From Pseudoxanthomonas sp. SE1 (GTDB lineage: Bacteria; Pseudomonadota; Gammaproteobacteria; Xanthomonadales; Xanthomonadaceae): a stretch of DNA of 64,000 nucleotides. The stretch lies in NCBI RefSeq assembly GCF_029542205.1, contig NZ_CP113783.1, positions 1 to 64,000 of the forward strand, read 5' to 3'. Positions 30,666 through 39,006 of this stretch are shown piece by piece. Position 1 is the stretch's first letter. Each line of letters starts with the position of its first letter. Both the position numbers and the translations under genes were made by a program. The notes under the pieces were generated by a model that did no database searches, was not told the DNA's origin, and was given only the letters and a program-made list of their open reading frames with translations.

Positions 30666-30795
30666 GGCGACTCCCTTCGATCAGCGGCTGATGGGACGAT
30701 GCTAGCGGCAGAACCGCGCAACAGGCTTGCAAAGTTGCGCCTCTCCCGACCGATGGCGCAATGATCGAGCGTGAACGCGCTATCCTGCGCATCAA

Positions 30796-31278
30796 ATGGC
30801 CGAATCACCCACCCTCGACCGCACCGACCTGCGCCTGCTGACCCTGCTGCAGCGCGACGGTCGCGCCACCAATGCCGACATTGCCGGCCAGGTGAACCTG
30901 TCGCCTTCGGCATGCCTGCGCCGGATCCAGCGACTCGAGGCGACGGGGGTGATCGCCGGATATGCCGCCCGCGTCGACCCCAAGGCCGTCGGGCTGGGAC
31001 TGCAGGCCTTCGTGCGCGTGCAGCTGGAGAAGCACGACCCGGCCAGCGTCCAGCATTTCGGCGACGGCGTGCGGGGCTGGGACGAAGTGGTGGCCTGCTA
31101 CGCACTGACCGGCGACATGGATTACCTGTTGCACGTGGTGGTCCAGGACCTGGAGCACTTTTCCCGCTTCCTGCTCGACCGTCTGCTCAACGCCAGCGGC
31201 GTGGCCGACGTGAACTCCAGCTTCGTGCTGCGCGCGGTGAAGACCGACGCCGGCCTGCCATTGGGATATGCCGGATGA
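30796..31278 (+). CDS. Lrp/AsnC family transcriptional regulator
   Basis: A 160-residue regulator with an N-terminal winged helix-turn-helix (LDRTDLRLLTLLQRDGRATN, VNLSPSACLRRIQRLEATGV) and a C-terminal ligand-binding/oligomerisation domain (VVACYALTGDMDYLLHVVV). It is divergent from phhA, so a role in amino-acid-responsive control of phenylalanine hydroxylation is plausible but inferred. Its stop overlaps the next start in an ATGA junction. Confidence 0.93.
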   Translation: MAESPTLDRTDLRLLTLLQRDGRATNADIAGQVNLSPSACLRRIQRLEATGVIAGYAARVDPKAVGLGLQAFVRVQLEKHDPASVQHFGDGVRGWDEVVACYALTGDMDYLLHVVVQDLEHFSRFLLDRLLNASGVADVNSSFVLRAVKTDAGLPLGYAG

Positions 31279-31955
31279 CGTCGATCATGATTGTCAGCGC
31301 GACGCGGAAGACAGAGGGGGATTTCCGCGAGGGCAGTGCGCTGGGGACATCGTTGCGCCGGCTGGCGTTCGACGCGCGGATCCGGAGCCGGATCGCATAC
31401 CGGAACGGTCGCGGCCTGCCCGAGGTCTACAACCAGGCGATCCGGGAGTGCCAAGACAGTGATGTCCTGGTGTTCATGCACGACGATGTATGGATCGACG
31501 ACAGTTTCCTCGCTGACCGCTTGCAGGACGCGCTGCTCCGCTACGACGTCGTCGGCGTGGCAGGCAACCATCGCCGGCAGCCACGCCAGCCCGCATGGGC
31601 GTTCCCCGACATGACATTGGCATGGGACGACAAGGCCCACCTGTCGGGCGGGGTGGCGCACGGTGCATATCCGTTCGGCGCGGTGTCCTGTTTCGGCCGC
31701 ATGCCGGCCGACTGCGAGCTGCTGGATGGCGTCTTCCTCGCCGCAAACAGGGCCGTCCTGTCGCAGGCGCGCGTCGAGTTCGATCCGCGCTTCGGCTTCC
31801 ACTTCTACGACATGGATTTCTGCCGGTCCGCGAGGCAGGCGGGGTTGCGTCTGGGAACCTGGCCGATCGCGCTGACGCACCAGAGTGGGGGCGCGTTCGG
31901 GTCGGATGCCTGGAAGGTTGCCTACAACGACTACCTGGCGAAGTGGGGCGACTAG
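31275..31955 (+). CDS. Glycosyltransferase family 2-like protein
   Basis: 226 aa, starting MTSIMIVSATRKTEGDFREG. It has a GT-A-like pattern with LPEVYNQAIRECQDSDVLVF followed by MHDDVWID (HDD near residues 69-71) and a distal FYDMDFCRSARQAG region. This resembles short bacterial glycosyltransferase-like proteins that act on lipopolysaccharide or other surface sugars, but no sugar gene cluster is nearby. The ATG overlaps the Lrp stop (ATGA), so the regulator and this gene are translationally coupled, an unusual pairing. Confidence 0.75.
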   Translation: MTSIMIVSATRKTEGDFREGSALGTSLRRLAFDARIRSRIAYRNGRGLPEVYNQAIRECQDSDVLVFMHDDVWIDDSFLADRLQDALLRYDVVGVAGNHRRQPRQPAWAFPDMTLAWDDKAHLSGGVAHGAYPFGAVSCFGRMPADCELLDGVFLAANRAVLSQARVEFDPRFGFHFYDMDFCRSARQAGLRLGTWPIALTHQSGGAFGSDAWKVAYNDYLAKWGD

Positions 31956-32038
31956 CGCACGTCTCCAGGACGCGCCCACGCGGACCCTGTCCGCGACACG
32001 TGCTACAACGCACGCGATTACCGACCCTCGAGACCAGC

Positions 32039-32332
32039 ATGTACGGACTGATCGGCAAGATGCGCGCCACACCCGGCCAGCGCGACGCCCTGCTCGCAAT
32101 CCTGCTGGACGGCACCGACGCCATGCCGGGTTGCCTGAGTTACGTCATCGCGCAGGATCCCGCCGACGCGGATGCGATCTGGATCACCGAGGTCTGGACC
32201 GATGCGGCCAGCCACAAGGCCTCGCTCTCGCTGCCGTCCGTGCAGCAGGCCATCGCGAAGGCACGGCCGTTGATCGCGGGATTCGACAGCCATGTCGAAA
32301 CGGTGCCGGTGGGAGGGCATGGGTTGCCGTAG
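32039..32332 (+). CDS. Antibiotic biosynthesis monooxygenase (ABM) domain protein
   Basis: A 97-residue single-domain protein, MYGLIGKMRATPGQRDALLA and AIWITEVWTDAASHKASL, typical of the dimeric ferredoxin-like ABM fold. Members include quinone-forming monooxygenases and haem-degrading enzymes, but many small ones have no known function. The start ATG 32039 fits the fold; longer upstream frame is shadow of the preceding gene. It precedes a palindromic repeat. Confidence 0.85.
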   Translation: MYGLIGKMRATPGQRDALLAILLDGTDAMPGCLSYVIAQDPADADAIWITEVWTDAASHKASLSLPSVQQAIAKARPLIAGFDSHVETVPVGGHGLP

Positions 32333-32361
32333 CCACTCCCGCTCGGCGCACGAACCGATGA

Positions 32362-32428
32362 TGTGGGAGCGACGTCAGTCGCGATGATGGATCCGCGGCA
32401 AATCATCGCGACTGACGTCGCTCCCACA
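32362..32428. repeat. REP-like perfect inverted repeat (family A)
   Basis: Two 27-base arms (32362-32388 and 32402-32428), starting TGTGGGAGCGACGTCAGTCG, are exact reverse complements separated by 13 bases. This is a variant of the unit at 20387 and 46548. It lies 38 bases before the HD-protein ATG and could fold into a long RNA hairpin in the leader of that gene or act as a terminator for the ABM gene. Confidence 0.85.
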
Positions 32429-32465
32429 ATCCACCTGGGCCGACGTGTTCGATCTAGACTTCCAC

Positions 32466-33080
32466 ATGGACCTGTTCCCCCATTCTTGGCAACGCGCTTG
32501 GGCCGGCATCGGTGCGACGGGTGAGGGCGGTGTGTTGTTCGCGCAGCTGAAGGCGGCGTACGCTGAACAGCAACGCCATTACCACACGCTGCAACACCTC
32601 GGCGAATGTCTGTCTGTGTTCGATGCTGCACGCGGACTGGCGGAGCGCCCGCACGAGGTGGAACTCGCGCTGTGGTTCCACGACGCCATCTACGACATCA
32701 AGGCCCACGACAACGAGCAGCGCAGTGCCGACTGGGCGCGCGATGCGCTGCGGGATGCGGGCGTTGCGGCAGAGGCCGCGCAGCGCGTGCATGCGCTGGT
32801 CATGGCCACGCGGCACACCGCCGTGCCGTCGGGACGCGACGAGCAGCTGCTGGTCGACATCGACCTGTCCATCCTCGGCGCGGAGCGGGCCCGCTTCGAC
32901 GAGTACGAACAGCAGATCCGCAAGGAATACGCCTACGTCCCCGGCTTCCTGTTCCGGCGCAAGCGGCGCGAGATCCTGAAGGGCTTCCTCGACCGTCCGG
33001 CGATCTACAGCACGCCGTATTTCCATGACAGGTTGGAGGACAGGGCACGCAACAATCTCCGTCGCGTCACCGCCGCGTAG
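32466..33080 (+). CDS. HD domain-containing protein
   Basis: 204 aa. Contains an HD-type metal-binding pattern, with His in YHTLQHLGECL and the HD pair in LALWFHDAIYD, followed by a region with ALVMATRHTA and VDIDLSILGA. Proteins of this group are predicted phosphohydrolases; the exact substrate is unknown. ATG 32466 is preferred over an in-frame GTG at 32445 because the latter has no Shine-Dalgarno. The stop codon TAG lies inside a palindromic repeat shared with the convergent patatin gene. Confidence 0.82.
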   Translation: MDLFPHSWQRAWAGIGATGEGGVLFAQLKAAYAEQQRHYHTLQHLGECLSVFDAARGLAERPHEVELALWFHDAIYDIKAHDNEQRSADWARDALRDAGVAAEAAQRVHALVMATRHTAVPSGRDEQLLVDIDLSILGAERARFDEYEQQIRKEYAYVPGFLFRRKRREILKGFLDRPAIYSTPYFHDRLEDRARNNLRRVTAA

Positions 33081-33097
33081 AGCCGGCTCCGCTCTAC
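33077..33097. repeat. Palindromic unit carrying the stop codons of two convergent genes
   Basis: GTAGAGCCGGCTCCGCTCTAC is a near-palindrome of family B. Its left TAG (33078-33080) ends the HD gene and its right CTA (33094-33096) is the TAG stop of the patatin gene on the minus strand. Only 13 bases separate the two coding ends. It may also serve as a transcription end for both genes. Confidence 0.8.
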
Positions 33098-34128
33098 TGC
33101 TTTACGGGTTGTCCGGCGGCGTCGCACTTCACGTCGCGGCCGAACAGGCGACCCAGGCGCGAGGGTTCTTCCAGGCAGCGCGGATCCGGTTTGGGCGGCG
33201 CATGGCGCGCCGCATGCGCGGCATTGCGGGTGCGCTGCAGCTCGGCGAGCTTCGCCTTGATCTGCGGCATCGCCGCCAGCGCGGCGCGTTCGCCTTCGAG
33301 GATGGCGGTGTTCTTCTGTTCGAAATCGGCCGGGCCGATGTCGTTGACCTTGGGCCGGATGACGATGTCGGCGCGCGCGAGTTCCTGTTCGCCCAGGCGC
33401 TGGCCCATGATGCCGATCGACTGGTTGACGATGCCCAGCATGCTGCCGGGCTTGGTGCCGGGCGCCTTGGTGGAGATGTCCACCGCGATGACGAAATCCG
33501 CACCCAGCTGGCGCGCCGCGTCCACCGGCACCGGGCTCACCACGCCGCCATCCACGTAGCTGGCCTTGCCGATCACCACCGGCTCGAACACGCCCGGGAT
33601 GCTGCTGGACGCGCGCACGGCCTGGCCCGTGTTGCCGCGCACGAACACCGTGCGCTCGCCGTTCTCCAACTGCGTGGACACGGCGGCGAAGGGCTTCTTC
33701 AATTGCTGGATCGTGCGCTTGCCGACCAGGTCGTTGACGTAGTCCTGCAGCTTCTGACCCTGCACCAGTCCGCCGGAGAACAGGCGCACGTCACGGATCT
33801 TCGCTTCGTCCAGCGCAAAGGCCTGCTTCTGCATCTGGAAGGGATCCATGCCGCTGGCATACAGCGCACCGACCACGCTGCCTGCGCTGGTGCCGGAGAC
33901 GACCACCGGTTCGATGCCGTTGGCTTCCAGCATCTTGATGACGCCGATATGCGCGAATCCCTTGGCCGCACCCCCCCCCAATGCGATGCCCACCTTGGGC
34001 TTCGGCGCTGCCGGCACCGGCTTCGTCGTCACAGGAGGTGAGGTCGGCCGCACGTTGTCGCCGCCGCATGCGGCCAGGAACACGGAACCGAGCAGCAGGG
34101 CGGGCATCAGGCGAAGGGCAGGGCGCAT
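33094..34128 (-). CDS. Patatin-like phospholipase, lipoprotein
   Basis: 344 aa. The N-terminal lipobox is FLAAC (Cys21), so the protein is probably membrane-anchored in the periplasm or outer membrane. The patatin domain has the oxyanion loop GGGAAKG (51-57), the nucleophile Ser81 in GTSAG, and the catalytic Asp193 in YVDGG, forming a Ser-Asp dyad of the RssA-like group. ATG 34128 is chosen for its signal peptide. It is divergent in spacing from the AraC gene (both minus strand, 71-base gap). Confidence 0.92.
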   Translation of the reverse strand: MRPALRLMPALLLGSVFLAACGGDNVRPTSPPVTTKPVPAAPKPKVGIALGGGAAKGFAHIGVIKMLEANGIEPVVVSGTSAGSVVGALYASGMDPFQMQKQAFALDEAKIRDVRLFSGGLVQGQKLQDYVNDLVGKRTIQQLKKPFAAVSTQLENGERTVFVRGNTGQAVRASSSIPGVFEPVVIGKASYVDGGVVSPVPVDAARQLGADFVIAVDISTKAPGTKPGSMLGIVNQSIGIMGQRLGEQELARADIVIRPKVNDIGPADFEQKNTAILEGERAALAAMPQIKAKLAELQRTRNAAHAARHAPPKPDPRCLEEPSRLGRLFGRDVKCDAAGQPVKQ

Positions 34129-34199
34129 GGAGGGGGAAGGAAGCGGGACCGGCGCGCAGGATAGCGCCCCTCGCTGCAACCGCGGCCAACAACACTCGC

Positions 34200-35126
34200 T
34201 CAGGTGGGCCCATCGCCACCGGAGCGGCGCCGCGCGCTGCCGGGTCCGACTCCCTCGACGCGCTTGAAGAACCGCCGGAACGCGGCCTCGCTGCTGTAGC
34301 CGAGCATCTCGGCGATGGCGGCGACGGAGAAGCGCCGGTTCTTCAGCAGCCGGCGCGCCTCGGTGGCCCGCCAGTGCGCCAGGTACTGGATGGGCGGCGT
34401 GCCGACCGTCGTGGTGAACAGTTCGGCGAACGCGGTGCGCGACATGCCGGCTTCCTGCGCCATCGACTGGATGGTCCAGTCCTCGCCCGGACGCGCGTGG
34501 ATCGCGGACAACGCCCGCGACAGGCGTGCATCGGTGAGCGCGGCGAGCAGGCCGCGCGGCTGTTCGGCCTGCCGCACGTACTCGCACACCGCCATGGTGA
34601 ACAGCGAATCTGCCAACTTGTTCTGCACCAGCTGGCGACCCCAGCGACGTTCGCGGCTGGTGTCGGCCAGCATCTGCGCCAGTTGCCGGAAGCCGGCACT
34701 GCTGTCCTGCCCACGGATCACGAACCAGCGCGGCAGGGCGGAGAAAATCGGGTTGTGGGAGCCGGTGATGAACTCCAGCTCGCCGCACAGCATGCTGGTG
34801 TCGCCTACATCCGGTGCGTCGGGGAGATGGGGATCGGCCGACGACGACAGCACATGGCGCACGCCAGCGGGAAAGACGATCAGGTCGCCCCGCTCGAGCA
34901 GCACCGGCGTCTCCAGTGCTTCGCCGCTGATCCAGCACTGGCCCTGGGTCAGCAGATGGAACTGGCCGTGGTGGGTGGCGGGCTCGCTGTCGTACCAGGT
35001 GCCGCAGTAGCGCACGTCGGCGGTGATCTCCACGCGCATGCGGTACGCGCCCAGCACCGTCTCAAGCACGGCGTCGCGATCGTCGTCTTCGGCCAGGCCG
35101 AGCGCATGGGCGGGCATTGCATCCAT
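34200..35126 (-). CDS. AraC family transcriptional regulator (cupin N-terminus)
   Basis: 308 aa. The N-terminal half is a cupin-like sensor (HHGQFHLLTQGQCWISGE, LERGDLIVFPAGVRHVLSSS). The C-terminal double helix-turn-helix is IQSMAQEAGMSRTAFAELF and VAAIAEMLGYSSEAAFRRFF. It is divergent from the bufferin operon, with 210 bases between start codons, so it is a candidate regulator of that operon. The usual regulator known for such operons is an ECF sigma factor, so this assignment is inference. Confidence 0.92.
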   Translation of the reverse strand: MDAMPAHALGLAEDDDRDAVLETVLGAYRMRVEITADVRYCGTWYDSEPATHHGQFHLLTQGQCWISGEALETPVLLERGDLIVFPAGVRHVLSSSADPHLPDAPDVGDTSMLCGELEFITGSHNPIFSALPRWFVIRGQDSSAGFRQLAQMLADTSRERRWGRQLVQNKLADSLFTMAVCEYVRQAEQPRGLLAALTDARLSRALSAIHARPGEDWTIQSMAQEAGMSRTAFAELFTTTVGTPPIQYLAHWRATEARRLLKNRRFSVAAIAEMLGYSSEAAFRRFFKRVEGVGPGSARRRSGGDGPT

Positions 35127-35336
35127 GCCGCCATCCTAGGCCACGGGGTGCATGCGGACCATGACCGCGCGTCCGTCCGTTCATGCGCAGGCGTCCGCCT
35201 CGGTCGGATTCCGGACGATGGGGCATATCCGCGGAACGCACGGGAATGGTCGCCGGCGGCACGCGGCGCTGGAATGGCATGGCGTCCAGCGGCGCTCCGT
35301 CGACGACGCCTTCCCCAACCCCAACGAGGCTTTCCC

Positions 35337-35639
35337 ATGAACACCACCAAGCTTTCCGGTCTTTCCGTCGCGGTTGCCGCTGCCGCCCTGTTCCTCGGCG
35401 CGCCGATGGCCCACGCGGCCGAATCCGGCTCGGCCAAAGTCGGCCATTGCGTCGGCGCCAATGCCTGCAAGGGACAGGGCGCGTGCAAGAGCGCATCCAA
35501 TGCGTGCAAGGGCCAGAACGCATGCAAAGGCCACGGCTTCACCGAGTCCACCGCCGAGACCTGCAAGACGGCCGGTGGCAAGTTCGAAGCGCCCAAGCCG
35601 CAGAAGAAGGCGGCCGACGCGAAGAAGGCCAACAGCTGA
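35337..35639 (+). CDS. bufA: BufA2-type bufferin precursor (cysteine-rich exported metallophore)
   Basis: A 100-residue secreted protein. Signal peptide with cleavage likely after PMAHA (about residue 27). The mature part has six Cys (38, 44, 50, 57, 63, 76). The four central ones lie in a repeated NACKGxxACK pattern (NACKGQGACK, NACKGQNACK), the hallmark of the BufA2 family. Bufferins are ribosomally made peptides whose Cys are changed by an MNIO enzyme and which bind copper in the periplasm. CGAGG lies upstream as Shine-Dalgarno. It heads the operon followed by bufB, bufC and doxX. Confidence 0.88.
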   Translation: MNTTKLSGLSVAVAAAALFLGAPMAHAAESGSAKVGHCVGANACKGQGACKSASNACKGQNACKGHGFTESTAETCKTAGGKFEAPKPQKKAADAKKANS

Positions 35640-35664
35640 CGCCACGCGCGAGCGACGACACGCC

Positions 35665-36510
35665 ATGACGACAGTCCTGCACGGTTTCGGCCTGGGCCTG
35701 CGCCCGCAGCACTACGACGCGCTGCTCGCAGGCAGCGCGCGCGTGGACTGGCTGGAGATCCTCAGCGAAAACTACCTGGTCGAAGGTGGCCGGCCGCTGT
35801 GGATGCTGGACCGGATGGCCGAACGCTGGCCGGTCGCAATGCATGGCGTCTCGCTCAACATCGGCGGCAGCGATCCGCTGGACCGCGATTACCTGCGCGC
35901 GCTGGGCCGCCTGGCCCGGCGCGTGCGGCCGCGGATCGTGTCCGACCACGTGTGCTGGACCCGCCACGGCGGCGTCCAGTTCCACGACCTGCTGCCGCTG
36001 CCGCAGAACGACGACACGGTGAACCACGTCGCCGCACGCATCCGCCAGGTGCAGGATGCCCTCGGCATGCCGCTGGTGCTGGAGAACGTGTCCAGCTACC
36101 TGCGCTTCGCCGATGACACGCTGGACGAGGCACAGTTCCTGTCCGCGCTGGTGGCCGAGAGCGGGTGCGGGCTGCTGCTGGACGTGAACAACGTCTTCGT
36201 CAACGCGCACAACCACGGTTTCGACGCGGTCGCCTTCCTCGACCGCCTGCCACGCAGCGCAGTGCGGCAGATCCACCTGGCCGGGCACAGCGTGGACGTG
36301 CAGGGCAGCGGTCTGCTGATCGACACGCACGACGCGCCGGTGCCCGATGGCGTGTGGTCGCTGTACGCAGAGGCCGTGCGGCGGTTCGGCGCGGTGCCGG
36401 CGATGATCGAACGCGACGACCACATTCCGCCGCTCGACGAGCTGCTGGCCGAACTGGACATCGCGCGCAGGGTCGTGGCGGACGCGGCGCGCCTGGAGCA
36501 GGCCGCATGA
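35665..36510 (+). CDS. bufB: MNIO family (DUF692) bufferin-modifying enzyme BufB
   Basis: 281 aa, multinuclear non-haem iron oxidase with TIM-barrel fold. Begins HGFGLGLRPQHYDALL. Likely metal ligands are His60 (AMHGVSLN), the SDH at 93-95, Glu140 (LVLENVSSY), Asp173 (LLDVNN), His204/His208 (IHLAGH), and Glu249. In characterised bufferin systems this enzyme converts Cys to a thiooxazole-type residue in the BufA core. It lies 25 bases after the precursor gene, and its stop overlaps bufC. Confidence 0.9.
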   Translation: MTTVLHGFGLGLRPQHYDALLAGSARVDWLEILSENYLVEGGRPLWMLDRMAERWPVAMHGVSLNIGGSDPLDRDYLRALGRLARRVRPRIVSDHVCWTRHGGVQFHDLLPLPQNDDTVNHVAARIRQVQDALGMPLVLENVSSYLRFADDTLDEAQFLSALVAESGCGLLLDVNNVFVNAHNHGFDAVAFLDRLPRSAVRQIHLAGHSVDVQGSGLLIDTHDAPVPDGVWSLYAEAVRRFGAVPAMIERDDHIPPLDELLAELDIARRVVADAARLEQAA

Positions 36511-37277
36511 ATGCCGCCGTGCCACTTCCGGGCCGGCAGCAGGTGTTCGCGCACTGGTTGCTGCGTGGTGATATGCGCGACGCACCCGCGATCCGGGCAC
36601 GGGACGTGCACGACCGCACGACGCGGCTGCGCGTGTACGCCGACGGCTACCGCTGGCGGTTGGTCGAGGTGCTGGGCAACGACTACCCCGTGTTGCGTGC
36701 GTCGCTTGGCGCGGATCGTTTCGATGTACTGGCGGCGCGCTACCTCGATGCGTGTCCCTCGCGGCACCCTTCGGTCCGCCACGTGGGCGCTCGGTTCCCG
36801 CGCTGGTTGGCCACGCACGCAAGCGATGATCGCGTGCTGTCCAACCTGGCCCGCCTGGAGTGGCGGCAGGGCGAAGTGTTCGATGCGGCCGACGCCTCCC
36901 CGTGCACGCTCGACGACCTGCTGGCGGTAGCGCACGAACGATGGCCGCAGCTGCGCGTGATGCTGCATCCCGCCGTGCGTCGCCTGGGCCTGCGCAGCAA
37001 TGCGATTGCGCTGCTCGATGCGCATGCACGGGGCATCCCGTTGCCGTGTCTGACCGCAGAGCCGGTGACGAACTGGCTGCTATGGCGGCACGACTTCGAT
37101 GTGCACTGGCGACGCCTGCCGCGCGACGAGGCGATGGCGCTGGCCGCGGTCGCGCGTGGCGACGTCTTCGCCGACTGGTGCGTGCGACTGCCGGGCACCT
37201 CGCCGGCGTTGCGTGCCGCCGGCCTGCTGAAACGCTGGTTGACGGACGGTCTGGTGGCCGGTCTGTCGACTTCATGA
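36507..37277 (+). CDS. bufC: BufC/HvfC-type (DUF2063) partner protein
   Basis: 256 aa. The N-terminal half fits the DUF2063 helical domain (FAHWLLRGD, RLRVYADGYRWRLVEVLGND). This family always accompanies MNIO enzymes and is thought to recognise the precursor peptide. The start overlaps the bufB stop in an ATGA junction, supporting translational coupling and complex formation. A distinct C-terminal region (AVPVTNWLL-like) is also typical of the family. Exact function is inferred from the operon context. Confidence 0.86.
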   Translation: MNAAVPLPGRQQVFAHWLLRGDMRDAPAIRARDVHDRTTRLRVYADGYRWRLVEVLGNDYPVLRASLGADRFDVLAARYLDACPSRHPSVRHVGARFPRWLATHASDDRVLSNLARLEWRQGEVFDAADASPCTLDDLLAVAHERWPQLRVMLHPAVRRLGLRSNAIALLDAHARGIPLPCLTAEPVTNWLLWRHDFDVHWRRLPRDEAMALAAVARGDVFADWCVRLPGTSPALRAAGLLKRWLTDGLVAGLSTS

Positions 37278-37297
37278 CACCCCTGTAGGAGATTCCA

Positions 37298-37759
37298 ATG
37301 CAATCCGCTCCCCTGCACGACCGCGTGCTCGCCTTCCTCAACGCCCATGGCTGGATCGGTCCGCTGCTGCTGCGGCTGGTGTTCGGCTATTTCTGGCTGG
37401 AGACCGGCTGGGCCAAGTTGAACAACCTGGCCTTCTTCACCGAGCGCTTCGTCGAATGGGGCATTCCCTGGCCTGCCCTGAGTGCCACGGTATGCGCCGG
37501 CACGGAATTCGTCGGCGGTGCGCTGATCATGCTCGGCCTGGCCACCCGGCTGACCATGCTGCCGATGATCTTCAACATGCTGGTGGCGCTGGCGGTGGTG
37601 GTGCTGCCCGGCATCTCCACGCTGGACGAATTCGTCGAGCTGGACGAAGTGCTGTACGTGGCGGTGTTCGTCTGGCTGCTGTTCGCCGGCCCTGGGCGCG
37701 CAAGCCTGGATCATCTGATCGCGCGTCGCGCAGGCACGGCGACGCTCGCGGCCGCCTGA
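37298..37759 (+). CDS. bufD: DoxX family membrane protein (bufferin operon)
   Basis: 153 aa with four hydrophobic segments (IGPLLLRLVFGYFWLETGWA, GGALIMLGLATRLTMLPMIF, MLVALAVVVLPGIS and LYVAVFVWLLFAGPG). DoxX family proteins often close bufferin (bufABCD) operons. Their role there is uncertain, possibly redox or export. It lies 20 bases after bufC with AGGAG as Shine-Dalgarno, so it is part of the same operon. Confidence 0.85.
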   Translation: MQSAPLHDRVLAFLNAHGWIGPLLLRLVFGYFWLETGWAKLNNLAFFTERFVEWGIPWPALSATVCAGTEFVGGALIMLGLATRLTMLPMIFNMLVALAVVVLPGISTLDEFVELDEVLYVAVFVWLLFAGPGRASLDHLIARRAGTATLAAA

Positions 37760-37799
37760 CGGAGGTGGGCGGGACGCGCGCCGCGTCCCGCCATCCGGC

Positions 37800-38819
37800 T
37801 CAGAAGCTGTTGTCGCCGTCCAGAATGCGACCCAGGCCGCCCAGCACCGAGCCTTCGCCCCGTGCCTGCCCGCCCGCCTGCGGCGCCGCCTGAAGCATGC
37901 GGCCGGCCAGGCGCGAGAACGGCAACGACTGCATCCATACCTTGCCCGGGCCGGTCAGGGTGGCGAGGAACACGCCTTCGCCGCCGAAGAACATGCTCTT
38001 GATGCCGCTGACCGGGCGCACGTCCATGTTGACGCTGGCGTGGTAGGCCACCACGCAGCCGGTGTCCACATCGATGCGTTCGCCCGCCTGCAGCTCGCGC
38101 TCCACCACGGTGCCGCCGGCGTGCACGAACACCCAGCCGTCGCCTTCCAGCTTCTGCATGATGAAACCCTCGCCGCCGAACAGGCCGGTCAGGATCTTGC
38201 GCTGCAGGTGGATGCCGACGGTGACGCCGCGTGCGCCGGCCAGGAAGCTGTCCTTCTGGCAGATCAGGCGGCCGCCGTGGTCGTCCAGCTTCATCGCCAG
38301 CACGGTGCCGGGGTAGGGCGCCGCGAAGGCCACCTTGGCCTTGCCCTGGCCGGTATGCGTGTACATGGTGGTGAACAGGCTCTCGCCGGTCAGCACGCGC
38401 TTGCCGGCCGAGAACAGCTTGTCCATGAAGCCGCCGCCCTGTCCGCTGTGCGAGCCGTCGCCGAACACCGTGTCCATCTGCACGCTGCTGTCCTTGAACA
38501 TCAGCGCGCCGGCTTCGGCGATGGCGCTCTCGCCCGGGTCCAGTTCCACTTCGACGAACTGCATGTCGCCACCGACGATGCGGAAATCGATCTCGTCCGC
38601 CGCCTTGCGCCCGCCGGAGCCCGGCAGTGGCGGCAGGTGGGGCGGTGGCGTGGCGCCGCCGGCCAGTTCAGGCAGTTCGCGCACGGGTTTCCATTCGCGC
38701 ATGCCTTCACGCCACGCCAATGCGCCAGGATTGCGCTGCGCATGGCTGCGCGCCGCCTCTTCGTCCAGCGGACCTGTCCGGTCGGGGCTGCCGGGGAGAT
38801 TGAAGAACCAGTGCGTCAT
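37800..38819 (-). CDS. AIM24 family protein with N-terminal GYF_2-like domain
   Basis: 339 aa. The N-terminal ~60 residues (THWFFNLPGSPDRTGPLDEE, ALAWREGMREWKPV) match the GYF_2-type domain often joined to membrane-associated proteins. The remainder is the AIM24 beta-rich domain (EAGALMFKDSSVQMDT, GGEGFIMQKLEGDGWVFVHA, GGEGVFLATLTGPGKVW). AIM24 proteins are widespread with no firm biochemical role; the yeast member affects mitochondrial membrane organisation. ATG 38819 begins the GYF segment. It is convergent with bufD (40-base gap). Confidence 0.85.
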   Translation of the reverse strand: MTHWFFNLPGSPDRTGPLDEEAARSHAQRNPGALAWREGMREWKPVRELPELAGGATPPPHLPPLPGSGGRKAADEIDFRIVGGDMQFVEVELDPGESAIAEAGALMFKDSSVQMDTVFGDGSHSGQGGGFMDKLFSAGKRVLTGESLFTTMYTHTGQGKAKVAFAAPYPGTVLAMKLDDHGGRLICQKDSFLAGARGVTVGIHLQRKILTGLFGGEGFIMQKLEGDGWVFVHAGGTVVERELQAGERIDVDTGCVVAYHASVNMDVRPVSGIKSMFFGGEGVFLATLTGPGKVWMQSLPFSRLAGRMLQAAPQAGGQARGEGSVLGGLGRILDGDNSF

Positions 38820-39006
38820 GGGCGTCGTCCTGAGGCTTGGAAAGGGCGCCGAGTCTAGCCCGCCGTCCCCGCGTGCCGTCACCTGCCACCGGTCACGTCG
38901 GCTGTCGGAACGTACCTGTCGGCTGCCCGCCGTACGGAAAAACGGACCGGGGCGGGCAACCGCCGTTACCTTTGCCCGGAACGGGACTTCCGGCCATTGC
39001 CCCTGT

